Source: DATLGB01 sp963740765 (lineage in GTDB: Bacteria > Actinomycetota > Thermoleophilia > Solirubrobacterales > Solirubrobacteraceae). Taken from it: DNA of 64,000 nt. How positions within the stretch are numbered: the stretch's first letter is position 1; each line of letters starts with the position of its first letter. A program made the translations under genes and the position numbers. Below, piece after piece: positions 1-7,340 of the stretch. The notes beneath the pieces were generated by a model that ran no database searches, was not told the DNA's origin, and saw only the letters and a list, made by a program, of their open reading frames with translations. The stretch is taken from positions 35,737-99,736 of the forward strand of contig CAVUFN010000021.1 in the NCBI GenBank assembly GCA_963740765.1. Reading direction: 5' to 3'.

Positions 1-137
1 CTCCGCCTGCTGATCTGCCCGACCAGCTCGGAGAACCCGCCCGTGACGCCGAGGCGGGCGTTGAAGAGCAGGCGGCACGCGACGACGCACAGGCCCAGGG
101 CGGGACCGCCCACCCACCAGGGAAGCTGACTTGCCAC
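1..137 (-). CDS. YeeE/YedE-like membrane transporter, N-terminal fragment
   Basis: Only the first 45 codons lie in the window; the gene runs off the left edge. The GTG start at 137 gives VASQLPWWVGGPALGLC, followed by a hydrophobic helix and the stretch NARLGVTGGFSELV. A small-residue helix followed by a (L)GVTGG/S turn resembles the N-terminus of YeeE/YedE (DUF395) sulfur-compound transporters. The start is supported by a TAGGCT box exactly 6 nt upstream (144-149, read on the minus strand). The gene is divergent from the thiolase at 311. The family call rests on a short fragment and is tentative. Confidence 0.45.
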   Translation of the reverse strand, partial: MASQLPWWVGGPALGLCVVACRLLFNARLGVTGGFSELVGQISRR

Positions 138-143
138 ACCGGC

Positions 144-149
144 AGCCTA
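144..149 (-). promoter_or_regulatory. -10 box of the leftmost minus-strand gene (leaderless type)
   Basis: Read on the minus strand this is TAGGCT, followed by 6 nt and then the GTG start. It fits the TAnnnT-N6-start pattern seen repeatedly in this window. No convincing -35 element is visible. Confidence 0.5.
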
Positions 150-154
150 TCGCA

Positions 155-177
155 TTGCCCACTAACTCAGTAGGCAA
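155..177. promoter_or_regulatory. candidate operator palindrome in divergent intergenic region
   Basis: Inverted repeat with arms TTGCCCACT (155-163) and AGTAGGCAA (169-177), complementary at 8 of 9 positions around a 5-nt centre. It sits just upstream of the -10 box of the leftmost gene and about 130 bp before the thiolase, so it could control either gene. The size and symmetry suit a TetR- or GntR-type dimer, but no regulator can be named from sequence alone. Confidence 0.4.
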
Positions 178-236
178 CTGGCTGGCTGAGCAGCGGGAGC
201 GACTCGGTAAAGTGGACGGCGTACATAGGGCCTCAC

Positions 237-282
237 GGAGTGCGACCGCTGAGGGATAAACCCGCCCGTGGAGTGCGACCGC
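237..282. repeat. 13-bp direct repeat in the thiolase leader
   Basis: GGAGTGCGACCGC occurs at 237-249 and again at 270-282, 33 bp apart (three helical turns). The second copy lies in the loop of a weak GCCCG/CGGGC stem (264-268 with 283-287) followed by TTTCT. The repeat could be a regulator site on one face of the helix or an untranslated-leader element. The rest of 138-310 holds no recognisable gene. Confidence 0.4.
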
Positions 283-310
283 CGGGCTTTCTCGAACAAA
301 GGACCACCAC

Positions 311-1477
311 ATGCCTGAAGCTGTCATCGTCGACAGCGTCCGGACCCCCATCGGCCGCGCCTTCAAGGGCAAGCTGAAGGACCTCCGTCCGGATGAGACC
401 GCCGCGTTCATCATCGACGCGCTGCTCGAGCGCAACGAGGGAGTCGATCCCAAGCTCGTCGAGGACGTCTACATGGGGTGCGGGCTGCCGCAGGGCCTGC
501 AGGCCAACAACATCGGCCGCATCGCCGTGCTGCTGTCCAAGCACCTCGGACAAGAGACCAACGGCGTCACCGTCTCGCGCTACTGCGCGAGCTCCCTGGA
601 GACCATCCGCCTGGCCGCGAACAACGTCATCGCGGGCCAGGGCGATGTCTACATCGCCGCGGGCGTGGAGTTCGTCTCCCGTTTCAACGCGCAGCAGGAA
701 GCCGCCCACCCGGAGGACCAGAACGAGCACCTCCAGGGCTCGGGCGGCGACCCGGACGCCTACATCGCCATGGGCCTGACGGCGGAGAACGTCGCGACGA
801 AGTACGGCGTCTCCCGCGAGGACCAGGACGCGTACGCCAAGCGCTCGCAGGATCGCGCCGTGGCCGCGCAGGAGGCGGGCGTCTTCGACCGCGAGATCGT
901 GCCGGTCCCGCTACCGGACGGCTCGACGCTCGATCGCGACGAGGGGCCGCGCGCCGGTACGACGCTGGAGAAGCTGGCCTCGCTCAAGCCCGCCTTCAAG
1001 GAGGACGGGACGGTCACGGCCGGCAACGCGTGCCCGCTCAACGACGGCGCCGCGGCCACGCTCATCATGAGCGCGGACAAGGCGGCCGAGCTCGGCCTCA
1101 AGCCGCGCGCGCGGATCATCACGGCCGCGACCGCCGGCAACGAGCCCGAGTTGATGGGCGTCGCGCCCATCTGGGCCGTGCAGAAGGTCCTCGACCGTGC
1201 CGGGATGACGATCGCGGACGTCGACTTCTACGAGCTCAACGAGGCGTTCGCCGCGCAGGTCCTGCCGATCGCCGACAAGGTCGGCTTCGACATGGACAAG
1301 CTCAACCCGCACGGCGGGGCGATCGCCCTCGGTCACCCGTTCGGGATGACGGGCGCCCGCATCATGACGACGCTGCTCAACGACCTCGAGACCCTCGACG
1401 GGACGATCGGTCTCGAGACGATGTGCGCCGCCCAGGGCCAGGGACAGGCGATGCTCATCGAGCGGCTCGCCGCGTAA
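311..1477 (+). CDS. Thiolase family protein (acetyl-CoA C-acyltransferase)
   Basis: 388 residues, normal thiolase length. It catalyses thiolytic cleavage or Claisen condensation of acyl-CoA, typically the last step of beta-oxidation. Visible signatures are the nucleophile Cys92 in VSRYCASSLETI, NEAFAAQV, GGAIALGHPFGMTGAR with the active-site His, and a C-terminal cysteine in CAAQGQG, where most thiolases have CxGGGxG; this substitution is mildly unusual. The ATG is preceded by AAAGGA at a normal distance, one of the few clear ribosome binding sites in the window. It stands alone, divergent from the left gene, and ends at a strong hairpin. Substrate chain length cannot be told. Confidence 0.9.
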   Translation: MPEAVIVDSVRTPIGRAFKGKLKDLRPDETAAFIIDALLERNEGVDPKLVEDVYMGCGLPQGLQANNIGRIAVLLSKHLGQETNGVTVSRYCASSLETIRLAANNVIAGQGDVYIAAGVEFVSRFNAQQEAAHPEDQNEHLQGSGGDPDAYIAMGLTAENVATKYGVSREDQDAYAKRSQDRAVAAQEAGVFDREIVPVPLPDGSTLDRDEGPRAGTTLEKLASLKPAFKEDGTVTAGNACPLNDGAAATLIMSADKAAELGLKPRARIITAATAGNEPELMGVAPIWAVQKVLDRAGMTIADVDFYELNEAFAAQVLPIADKVGFDMDKLNPHGGAIALGHPFGMTGARIMTTLLNDLETLDGTIGLETMCAAQGQGQAMLIERLAA

Positions 1478-1501
1478 GCGATCGGCTCGCGCTCGACGCC
1501 G

Positions 1502-1541
1502 CCGGCGCCCGAGCCCCTGAACCGGGGGCTACGGGCGCCGG
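1502..1541. terminator. strong hairpin between convergent genes
   Basis: Outer arms CCGGCGCCCG (1502-1511) and CGGGCGCCGG (1532-1541) are perfectly complementary over 10 bp. Inner arms AGCCCC (1512-1517) and GGGGCT (1525-1530) extend the stem to about 16 bp with a small loop. There is no U-run, as is usual in high-GC actinobacteria. It can serve both the thiolase and the convergent gene, whose last codons lie inside the stem. Confidence 0.6.
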
Positions 1542-1975
1542 TAGAGGCCGCGACCGGCGCGGATCAGCTCGCCGGCGTGCGTCAGCCGTCGCAGCTGCTG
1601 GTGCAGGTTGTCGTCGCTCGTGGTGATGCCGGCGGCGACGAGGCGCGCTCGCACCGCGCTCGTCGTCTGCTCGCCCACGCCGTCGAAGCTGGCGAGGATG
1701 GCCGCTCGGACTGCGCCGCGGGGACGCCCGCGGCGCCGCGCCGGCCCGGCCTCGCCCTGACCGTCCGTCCGCGTCTCGAGCGTGAGATTGCGGATGATCA
1801 CGTCGAATTCGACCTCGCGCACGCCGAACGGGCCGGCGGGGAGGCGGTTCAGGGCGGCGTCCACCGAGCGTTGCGCCTCATTATGGAGAAGCTCGCGCAG
1901 AGCGGTCTCGAACCGCTCCAAGGCATCGGCGACCTCCAGGTTGGAGGTCAAGTCGGGCTGGCCGTTGTGAGACAT
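1529..1975 (-). CDS. Small basic protein with AT-hook-like motif and winged-helix-like C-terminus
   Basis: 148 residues from the ATG at 1975; an in-frame ATG at 2002 would add nine residues (MLVCQYCDT). The N-terminal half is acidic/helical (LEVADALERFETALRELL). The centre has a basic RRRGRPRG cluster that looks like an AT-hook. The C-terminal ~60 residues (AAILASFDGVGEQTTSAVRARL, then DDNLHQQLRRLTHAGELI) read like a helix-turn-helix with a wing ending GRGLYRRP. I infer a DNA-binding protein; no family was recognised. It converges on the thiolase gene, and its stop codon is inside the shared hairpin. Confidence 0.55.
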   Translation of the reverse strand: MSHNGQPDLTSNLEVADALERFETALRELLHNEAQRSVDAALNRLPAGPFGVREVEFDVIIRNLTLETRTDGQGEAGPARRRGRPRGAVRAAILASFDGVGEQTTSAVRARLVAAGITTSDDNLHQQLRRLTHAGELIRAGRGLYRRP

Positions 1976-2059
1976 CGTGTCGCAATACTGGCACACGAGC
2001 ATGTGGGGAAGATCAGCATCGGTCCGTCTGCGCAGCCGCTGCGCCGCGCGACCACCCGA

Positions 2060-2704
2060 TCAGCGCGTCAGCTCGAGTTCGCCCGCGGACCGGCGCTCGC
2101 CGCTCTGGGAGAGGATCGCGATGGCGTGGGCGCGCGTGCGTGCCCCCAGCTTTCGCATGGCGTTCTGCACATGGGTGCGAACGGTGGCGTGCGACAGGGA
2201 GAGCTGCGTGGCGACGTCCTGACCCGAGTAGCCGTAGGCCAGCAGGCCCATGACCTCACGCTCGCGGGGGCTGAGGGCCGGGCGGTCGCGGCGGCTCGGG
2301 TCCCCGCGCTGGGCGACGGTGAAGCCCGGGTCGAGGTTGGTCTCGCCGGCGGCGACCGACCGGATCGCGTCCACGAGGACGTCCGGGGTGGCCGAGGTCA
2401 GCACGAAGCCGCGCAGCCCGGCGTCGAGCAGTTCCTGCATGGGCCACGGGCGGCGGCCACCGAACGCCAGCACCGGGAGGTCGGGCGCGATCTCTCGCAG
2501 GATCCGGACGCAGGTCACCGCCTCGTCCTCGAGGCTGAGGTCGACCACCGCGATGTGTGGATGGATCGAGGTCAGCTCCTGCGCGGCATCCAGCGCATCC
2601 CGGGCCGTCGCGACGATGCGCAGCTCGTGCGCGGTGAGCAGCAGTTCGACCCCGCGTCCCGACACCGTTTCGCCGCTGATCAGCAGCACGTTCACGTCGT
2701 CCAT
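2060..2704 (-). CDS. NarL/LuxR-family response regulator with atypical receiver
   Basis: 214 residues from ATG 2704, which follows a G-rich stretch. The reading frame stays open further upstream, but that extension runs into the divergent GNAT gene and is implausible. The receiver domain (1-120) has a phospho-acceptor candidate Asp55 in VVDLS. The acidic pair after strand 1 is reduced to one Glu (LLISGE), and the conserved Lys of strand 5 is Thr103 (FVLTSA). The C-terminal LuxR helix-turn-helix (about 145-200) contains LSPREREVMGLLAYG and SHATVRTHVQNAMRKL. It binds DNA, but phospho-control may be weakened or absent. No histidine kinase is adjacent. Confidence 0.85.
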   Translation of the reverse strand: MDDVNVLLISGETVSGRGVELLLTAHELRIVATARDALDAAQELTSIHPHIAVVDLSLEDEAVTCVRILREIAPDLPVLAFGGRRPWPMQELLDAGLRGFVLTSATPDVLVDAIRSVAAGETNLDPGFTVAQRGDPSRRDRPALSPREREVMGLLAYGYSGQDVATQLSLSHATVRTHVQNAMRKLGARTRAHAIAILSQSGERRSAGELELTR

Positions 2705-2796
2705 GTCCCCCCGCCCATGCGTCATGCGTCCTTCATCGGCATTCGAGGCGCCGGCCAACATCGGTGGCGTGCCCGGGGGGCCGTCACAATGGGGTG

Positions 2797-3306
2797 GTGA
2801 CCCGGCCGGCCGACCCCGCTCGTGATGCGACCGTCTGCGCGGCCATCTACGCACCATCGGTGACGGACGGCTTCGCCTCCTTCGAGGAGGTGCCGCCGGA
2901 GCCCCACGAGATGGCGGTGCGCATCGGCAACGCCACGGCCTTCCTCGTCGCCGAGCGGGACGGCGTGGTGGCCGGGTGGGCCTCCGCCGGGCCATTCCAT
3001 CCGCGGGCGGCGTACCGCTGGACGGTCAGCGTGGGGGTCTACGTGGCCGGCGATCAGCGCGGCCGCGGCGTCGGGCGCGAGCTCTACGAGGCGCTGCTGC
3101 CGCACCTGGCCGAGCGCGGCTTCGTGACGGCCATGGCCCTCATCTCCGTCCCCAACCCGCCCAGCGTCGCGCTCCACGAGCGGGCCGGGTTCTCGCTCGT
3201 GACCGTCCTCGACGCGATCGGGCACAAGGCCGGCGCGTGGCGGGACGTGGCGTGGTACCGCCGCCCGCTGGCCGAGCGATCCGAGCCGCCGCCCGTCCTG
3301 ACCTGA
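2797..3306 (+). CDS. GNAT N-acetyltransferase, phosphinothricin-acetyltransferase-like
   Basis: 169 residues. The N-terminus TRPADPARDATVCAAIY and the acetyl-CoA-binding motif A (VYVAGDQRGRGVGRELYEAL, about 81-100) match the PAT/bar-like GNAT family; PNPPSVALHERAGF is motif B. The GTG at 2797 is chosen over GTG 2794 and 2764 because CACAAT lies exactly 6 nt before it, matching the local leaderless pattern, and the protein then begins as relatives do. The likely acceptor is a small amine. The stop overlaps the next start (ATGA at 3303-3306 and 3306). Confidence 0.82.
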   Translation: MTRPADPARDATVCAAIYAPSVTDGFASFEEVPPEPHEMAVRIGNATAFLVAERDGVVAGWASAGPFHPRAAYRWTVSVGVYVAGDQRGRGVGRELYEALLPHLAERGFVTAMALISVPNPPSVALHERAGFSLVTVLDAIGHKAGAWRDVAWYRRPLAERSEPPPVLT

Positions 3307-5372
3307 TGTGGTTCCACCTGGACAACTTCCTGCTCAACGTGCTGCAGGCCCTGGCCGTCGCGCTGCCCGCAGCGGGGCTCCCGCTGTGGCTGGGCCGGCT
3401 GCGGCGCACGAGCTGGGTCCTCGTCCTGCCGCTGAGCATCGTCGTGTGCGTGGTCGGGATCTCGGTGGCCCCCGTCAGCGCCGACGTCTACACGTGGCTC
3501 GCGCTGCTGCTCGTCCCCGTCGGCGCCGCGCTGGCGCTGGGCTGGGCCGCCCACGGCGCCCGGCCGCTGCTGGCCCTGCTCGCCGTGCCGCTGCTCGCCG
3601 CCGCCTTCGAGAGCGAGCTGGCCCGCGACACCCTCATCCTCGGCTCGGCGATCACGCTGGGTCGGCTGCTCGCTGCGTCGGCGCCGCTGTCGCTGGTCAA
3701 GGCCGGGCTGGTCGCCATGGCGGTCGTGGACGCCGTGCTCGTGTTCAGCGGGTCGCTCGCCGAGCCCGCGGCGGCGCTCAACGCCGCCCGGCCCGCGGCC
3801 GGGCTGCCGCAGCTGCAGACCGCGACGCTGGACTTCTCGAGCCTCGGCTACGGGGACTTCCTCGCCGCGGCGGTGCTCGGCGGCGTCCTGGCCTGCGAGG
3901 GGGCGCGGCAGTGGCGGTGGGCACTTGCGCTCGTGGCGGTCAGCCTGGCGTGGGATCAGCTCTTCCTCGTCACCGATCTCCTGCCCGCGACGGTGCCGGT
4001 CGCGCTCGTCCTTATCGGACGGGAGTGGGCGTCGTGGGACAATCGACCGATGCTCCGCCGTGCCGCTCCGCCCCTCGCCGTCCTCGTCGCCTGCCTGATC
4101 ACGGCGTCGACCGCGCTGGCCGGCGCCGGCGGCGGGTCGTCGGGCTTCGGCGGCGGGGGCGGCGGGGGCGGCGGCTTCTCCGGCGGTGGTGGTGGCGGCT
4201 TCTCCGGCGGCGGCGGTGCCGGCGGCGGTGCCGGCGGCGGGATCATCATCCTGCTGATCCTCGCCTTCTTCGCCTTCGTGCTGATCTCGAGCGCGGTGGC
4301 CACCGCCCGCATGCGGCGCAAGCGCAGCGAGCGGGTGCGCGCGGTCGAGCTCGCGTCGGCCGAGGCGGCCGCCGACGACGAGGCCTTCGCGGCGGACGCG
4401 GTCACGGCACGCGCGGCGGACCTGTTCCTCGAGGTCCAGGCCGCCTGGGACGCGCGCGACCGCAACCGCCTGCGCGCGCTGGTCGGCACCGACCTGATGG
4501 TGGAGTGGGACCGCCGGCTGGACGACTTCGACCGCCGCGGGTGGCACAACCGCGTCCTGGTCGATACCCGCCCCGCGGTCGAGTACGTCGGGATGGTCAA
4601 CCGCAGCGACGACGCCGACGATCGCGTCGTCGTGCGCATCGCCGCCACGACGCAGGACTACGTCGAGACGCGCGACGGCACCAAGATCATGCACAACGGC
4701 CAGGACTCCGCGGCCACGCAGGTGCGTGAGTACTGGACGCTGTCCAAGCGCGACGGGCACTGGTGCCTGCTGTCGATCGAGCAGGACGCCGAGGGCACGC
4801 ACCACCTCGACTCGGAGATCGTCGCCTCCCCGTGGGCGGACTCGCGCGTGCACGACGAGGCCGTCGTCGAGCGGGCACTCGCCGAGGCGGCGCCTGCCTC
4901 CGTCTCGCCCGCCGAGCTGGTCGACGTCGACTTCGCCGGGCCCGCCCGCGCGCAGGCGATGGACCTCGCGCTGGCCGACGGCCGCTTCGACGTCGACCTG
5001 ATCGAGACATCGGTGCGCCGCGCGGTGAGCGCGTGGGCCGAGGCCGTCGACGGCGCGGACACCGAGCTCGAGGCCGTCGCGCGGCCGGAGGCGGTCCGGG
5101 AGCTGCTCGGGGACGGTGACGGCCGCACCCGCACCGTGGTCCGCGGCCCGGTCGTCGAGCAGGTCACGATCTCCGCGCTCGACGCCGCAGCGACCCCTCC
5201 GGAGCTCTCGGTCGAACTGCGGTTCCGCGCGCGCCGTTACGTCGAGGACCGCGACACCGTCGCGCTCGTCGCCGGCAGCCGGGACGCGGAGACGACGGTC
5301 ACGCAGCACTGGACGCTCGCGCTCGACGAGACGGGCGAGTGGCCGTGGCGCGTCGCCTCGGCCGGCTCGTAG
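3306..5372 (+). CDS. Polytopic membrane protein with GxGD-like motifs fused to Tim44-like domains
   Basis: 689 residues in one continuous frame. Residues 1-245 hold about seven hydrophobic segments. Asp142 (AVVDAVLVF), GYGD181-184 and PVAL231-234 resemble the TM6 Asp, TM7 GxGD and C-terminal PAL motifs of presenilin/SPP aspartyl proteases; this is my inference. Around 249-268 lies a signal-like hydrophobic segment (MLRRAAPPLAVLVACLI), then a Gly-rich run (about 270-310) and a TM helix (IIILLILAFFAFVLIS). Two Tim44-like/NTF2-like domains follow, about 370-515 and 530-689. The ATG at 4050 could start a stand-alone Tim44 protein, but no stop separates the halves. Translation is coupled to the GNAT gene by ATGA. 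Confidence 0.7.
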   Translation: MWFHLDNFLLNVLQALAVALPAAGLPLWLGRLRRTSWVLVLPLSIVVCVVGISVAPVSADVYTWLALLLVPVGAALALGWAAHGARPLLALLAVPLLAAAFESELARDTLILGSAITLGRLLAASAPLSLVKAGLVAMAVVDAVLVFSGSLAEPAAALNAARPAAGLPQLQTATLDFSSLGYGDFLAAAVLGGVLACEGARQWRWALALVAVSLAWDQLFLVTDLLPATVPVALVLIGREWASWDNRPMLRRAAPPLAVLVACLITASTALAGAGGGSSGFGGGGGGGGGFSGGGGGGFSGGGGAGGGAGGGIIILLILAFFAFVLISSAVATARMRRKRSERVRAVELASAEAAADDEAFAADAVTARAADLFLEVQAAWDARDRNRLRALVGTDLMVEWDRRLDDFDRRGWHNRVLVDTRPAVEYVGMVNRSDDADDRVVVRIAATTQDYVETRDGTKIMHNGQDSAATQVREYWTLSKRDGHWCLLSIEQDAEGTHHLDSEIVASPWADSRVHDEAVVERALAEAAPASVSPAELVDVDFAGPARAQAMDLALADGRFDVDLIETSVRRAVSAWAEAVDGADTELEAVARPEAVRELLGDGDGRTRTVVRGPVVEQVTISALDAAATPPELSVELRFRARRYVEDRDTVALVAGSRDAETTVTQHWTLALDETGEWPWRVASAGS

Positions 5373-5437
5373 GCATTCGACGCCCGGCCCGCCCGGGTGG
5401 GCACCGAGACGCCAGACCCAGCCGTATCGTGATCGCG

Positions 5438-6613
5438 GTGCCCCGCCTCGCGCTCCTGGTGACGCTCACCGTTCTGCTGGCCGCGTGCGGCGGCGGTGAC
5501 AACACCGACCGCCTCGCGTCCGGCGCGACGGCCGCGCCCGGCCAGGCCGCCGCGTCCGAGGGCCTCAAGCTCGTCAAGGTCGGGTCGTTCGATGCGCCCG
5601 TCTACGTGACCGCGCCGCCCGAGGACCCGACGCACCTCTACGTCGTCGAGCAGGGCGGCCGCATCCGCGTGCGCGCCGGCGGCACGACCCGCACGTTCCT
5701 CGACATCCGCAAGCTCGTCACGGCGGGGGGCGAGCAGGGCCTGCTGTCGATGGCGTTCGCGCCCGACTTCGCGCAGTCCAAGCGCTTCTACGTCTACTAC
5801 ACGGACCGGGACGCCCAGCAGCGCGTGGTCGAGTACCGCGCCGCCTCTGCAGCGCGCGCCGACCCGGGCTCGGCGCGTCTCGTGCTGCGGATGGCCGACC
5901 CCGAGTCCAACCACAACGGCGGCCTGCTCCTGTTCGGTCCGGACGACCACCTGTACATCGGCACGGGCGACGGCGGCGGCGGGGGCGACCGGCACGGCGC
6001 GCGCGGCAACGCGCAGAACCTGGGCTCGCTGCTCGGCAAGATCCTGCGCATCGACCCTGCGCAATCGGGGAGCGCCCCCTACACGGTCCCCGGCGACAAC
6101 CCGTTCCAGGGCTCCGGCCAGCGGCGCGAGGTCTACGCCTACGGGCTGCGCAACCCGTGGCGATTCAGCTTCGACCGCAAGACGGCCGACCTCGCCATCG
6201 CCGACGTCGGGCAGGACGAGTACGAGGAGGTCGACTTCGTCCGGCGCGGCAACGGTCGCGGCGCGAACTTCGGCTGGCGGCCCTTCGAGGGCTTCGCCCG
6301 CTACACCCCGGGCGAGTCCGCGCCCGGCGCGGTGCGCCCGGTGCTGGTCACCAAGCATTCCGACGGCAACTGCTCGATCACCGGCGGGGTCGTGGTCCGT
6401 GACCGCAAGGTGCCCGGCGCCTACGGCCGCTACCTGTACGGGGACTTCTGCAAGAGCCAGATCATGTCGGCCCGGCTCCGGCTGCCGAAGGCGGAGGGCG
6501 TGCGCCGGACGGGGCTCGAGGTGGACGGCCTGTCCTCGTTCGGCGAGGACGCGCGCGGCCGCGTGTACGTCGTGTCGGTCAACGGGCCCGTGTACCGCCT
6601 TGCCGCTCGTTGA
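5438..6613 (+). CDS. PQQ-type sugar dehydrogenase lipoprotein (GSDH fold)
   Basis: 391 residues from GTG 5438. The N-terminus MPRLALLVTLTVLLAACGGG is a lipoprotein signal with lipobox LAAC, so the enzyme is anchored outside the membrane. The soluble glucose/sorbosone dehydrogenase beta-propeller is recognised by EQGLLSMAFAPDF, ESNHNGGLLLFGPDDHLYIG with the catalytic His region, GDGGGGGDRHG, LLGKILRID, YGLRNPWRFSFD and ADVGQDEYEEVDF. A TATCGT box 7 nt upstream favours this start over GTG 5429. It oxidises aldose sugars with PQQ in characterised relatives; no PQQ synthesis genes are in the window. The last codons overlap the next gene. Confidence 0.85.
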   Translation: MPRLALLVTLTVLLAACGGGDNTDRLASGATAAPGQAAASEGLKLVKVGSFDAPVYVTAPPEDPTHLYVVEQGGRIRVRAGGTTRTFLDIRKLVTAGGEQGLLSMAFAPDFAQSKRFYVYYTDRDAQQRVVEYRAASAARADPGSARLVLRMADPESNHNGGLLLFGPDDHLYIGTGDGGGGGDRHGARGNAQNLGSLLGKILRIDPAQSGSAPYTVPGDNPFQGSGQRREVYAYGLRNPWRFSFDRKTADLAIADVGQDEYEEVDFVRRGNGRGANFGWRPFEGFARYTPGESAPGAVRPVLVTKHSDGNCSITGGVVVRDRKVPGAYGRYLYGDFCKSQIMSARLRLPKAEGVRRTGLEVDGLSSFGEDARGRVYVVSVNGPVYRLAAR

Positions 6614-7340
6614 GGCCCTCGACGCGTTCGACGTCGTCCGCGTCCGCGCGGACAACCCGAGCCTGCTGACCCTCGACGGCACCAACACCTGGGTGCTCGG
6701 TCGCGACCCGTGCTGGGTCGTCGACCCAGGCCCTGCTCAGGCCGACCACCTCGAGGCGGTCGCGGCGGTCGTGGACGCGCGCGGCGGCGCCGGCGGCGTG
6801 GTGCTCACCCACGCCCACCTCGACCACGCGGAGGGCGCCGACGCGATGGCCGCCCGGCTCGGCGCGCCGCTCGGGACGCCCGGCCCGCTCGAAGCCATGC
6901 CGCTGCCGGGCCACAGCGACGATCACGTCGTCTTCCTCTGGGGCGACGTCTGCTGCGCCGGTGACGCCGTGCTCGGAGCGGGCAGCGTGTTCGTGGCCGG
7001 GGACCTGGCGGGCTACCTCGACGGCCTCCGCGCGCTCCGTGCGCGCGACCTGAGCCTGATCGGCCCGGGCCACGGCCCGCCCGTCCTCGACCCGGCCGCG
7101 CGGCTCGACCACTACCTCGCCCACCGTCTCGAGCGCGAGCAGCGGCTGCTCGACGCGCTCGCCGGCGGCACCCGGAGCGACGACGCGCTGCTCGACCGCG
7201 CCTGGTCGGATGCCCCCGCCGCACTCCGGGAGCCCGCGCGCCTGACGATGCACGCCCACCTGCGCAAGCTCGCCGCCGAGGGCCGCCTCCCGGCCGGCGT
7301 CACCGCCCCGCCGCCGCGGGGCGACCTACCCGCCGTCTGA
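6600..7340 (+). CDS. Metallo-beta-lactamase-fold hydrolase
   Basis: 246 residues, starting at TTG 6600, the only reasonable start in frame; it overlaps the end of the sugar dehydrogenase by 14 bp. The metal-binding motif is THAHLDH (His71, His73, Asp75, His76), followed by LPGHSDDHVVFLWGD, GDAVLGAGSV and IGPGHGPP. The N-terminus NPSLLTLDGTNTWVLG and the helical C-terminus resemble LACTB2/RNase-type and hydroxyacylglutathione-hydrolase-like MBL proteins. The substrate is unknown. Its 3' end overlaps the convergent dehydrogenase gene by 15 bp. Confidence 0.8.
   Translation: MPLVEALDAFDVVRVRADNPSLLTLDGTNTWVLGRDPCWVVDPGPAQADHLEAVAAVVDARGGAGGVVLTHAHLDHAEGADAMAARLGAPLGTPGPLEAMPLPGHSDDHVVFLWGDVCCAGDAVLGAGSVFVAGDLAGYLDGLRALRARDLSLIGPGHGPPVLDPAARLDHYLAHRLEREQRLLDALAGGTRSDDALLDRAWSDAPAALREPARLTMHAHLRKLAAEGRLPAGVTAPPPRGDLPAV

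Noticed and set aside
2705..2995. N-terminal extension of the response regulator
   Set aside because: The extension is Arg/Pro-rich, overlaps the divergent GNAT gene and is not part of any receiver domain; the domain begins at ATG 2704.
2976..3305. N-terminal extension of the Tim44-like protein frame
   Set aside because: This is out-of-frame GNAT sequence; the start at ATG 3306 overlaps the GNAT stop in the usual ATGA manner.
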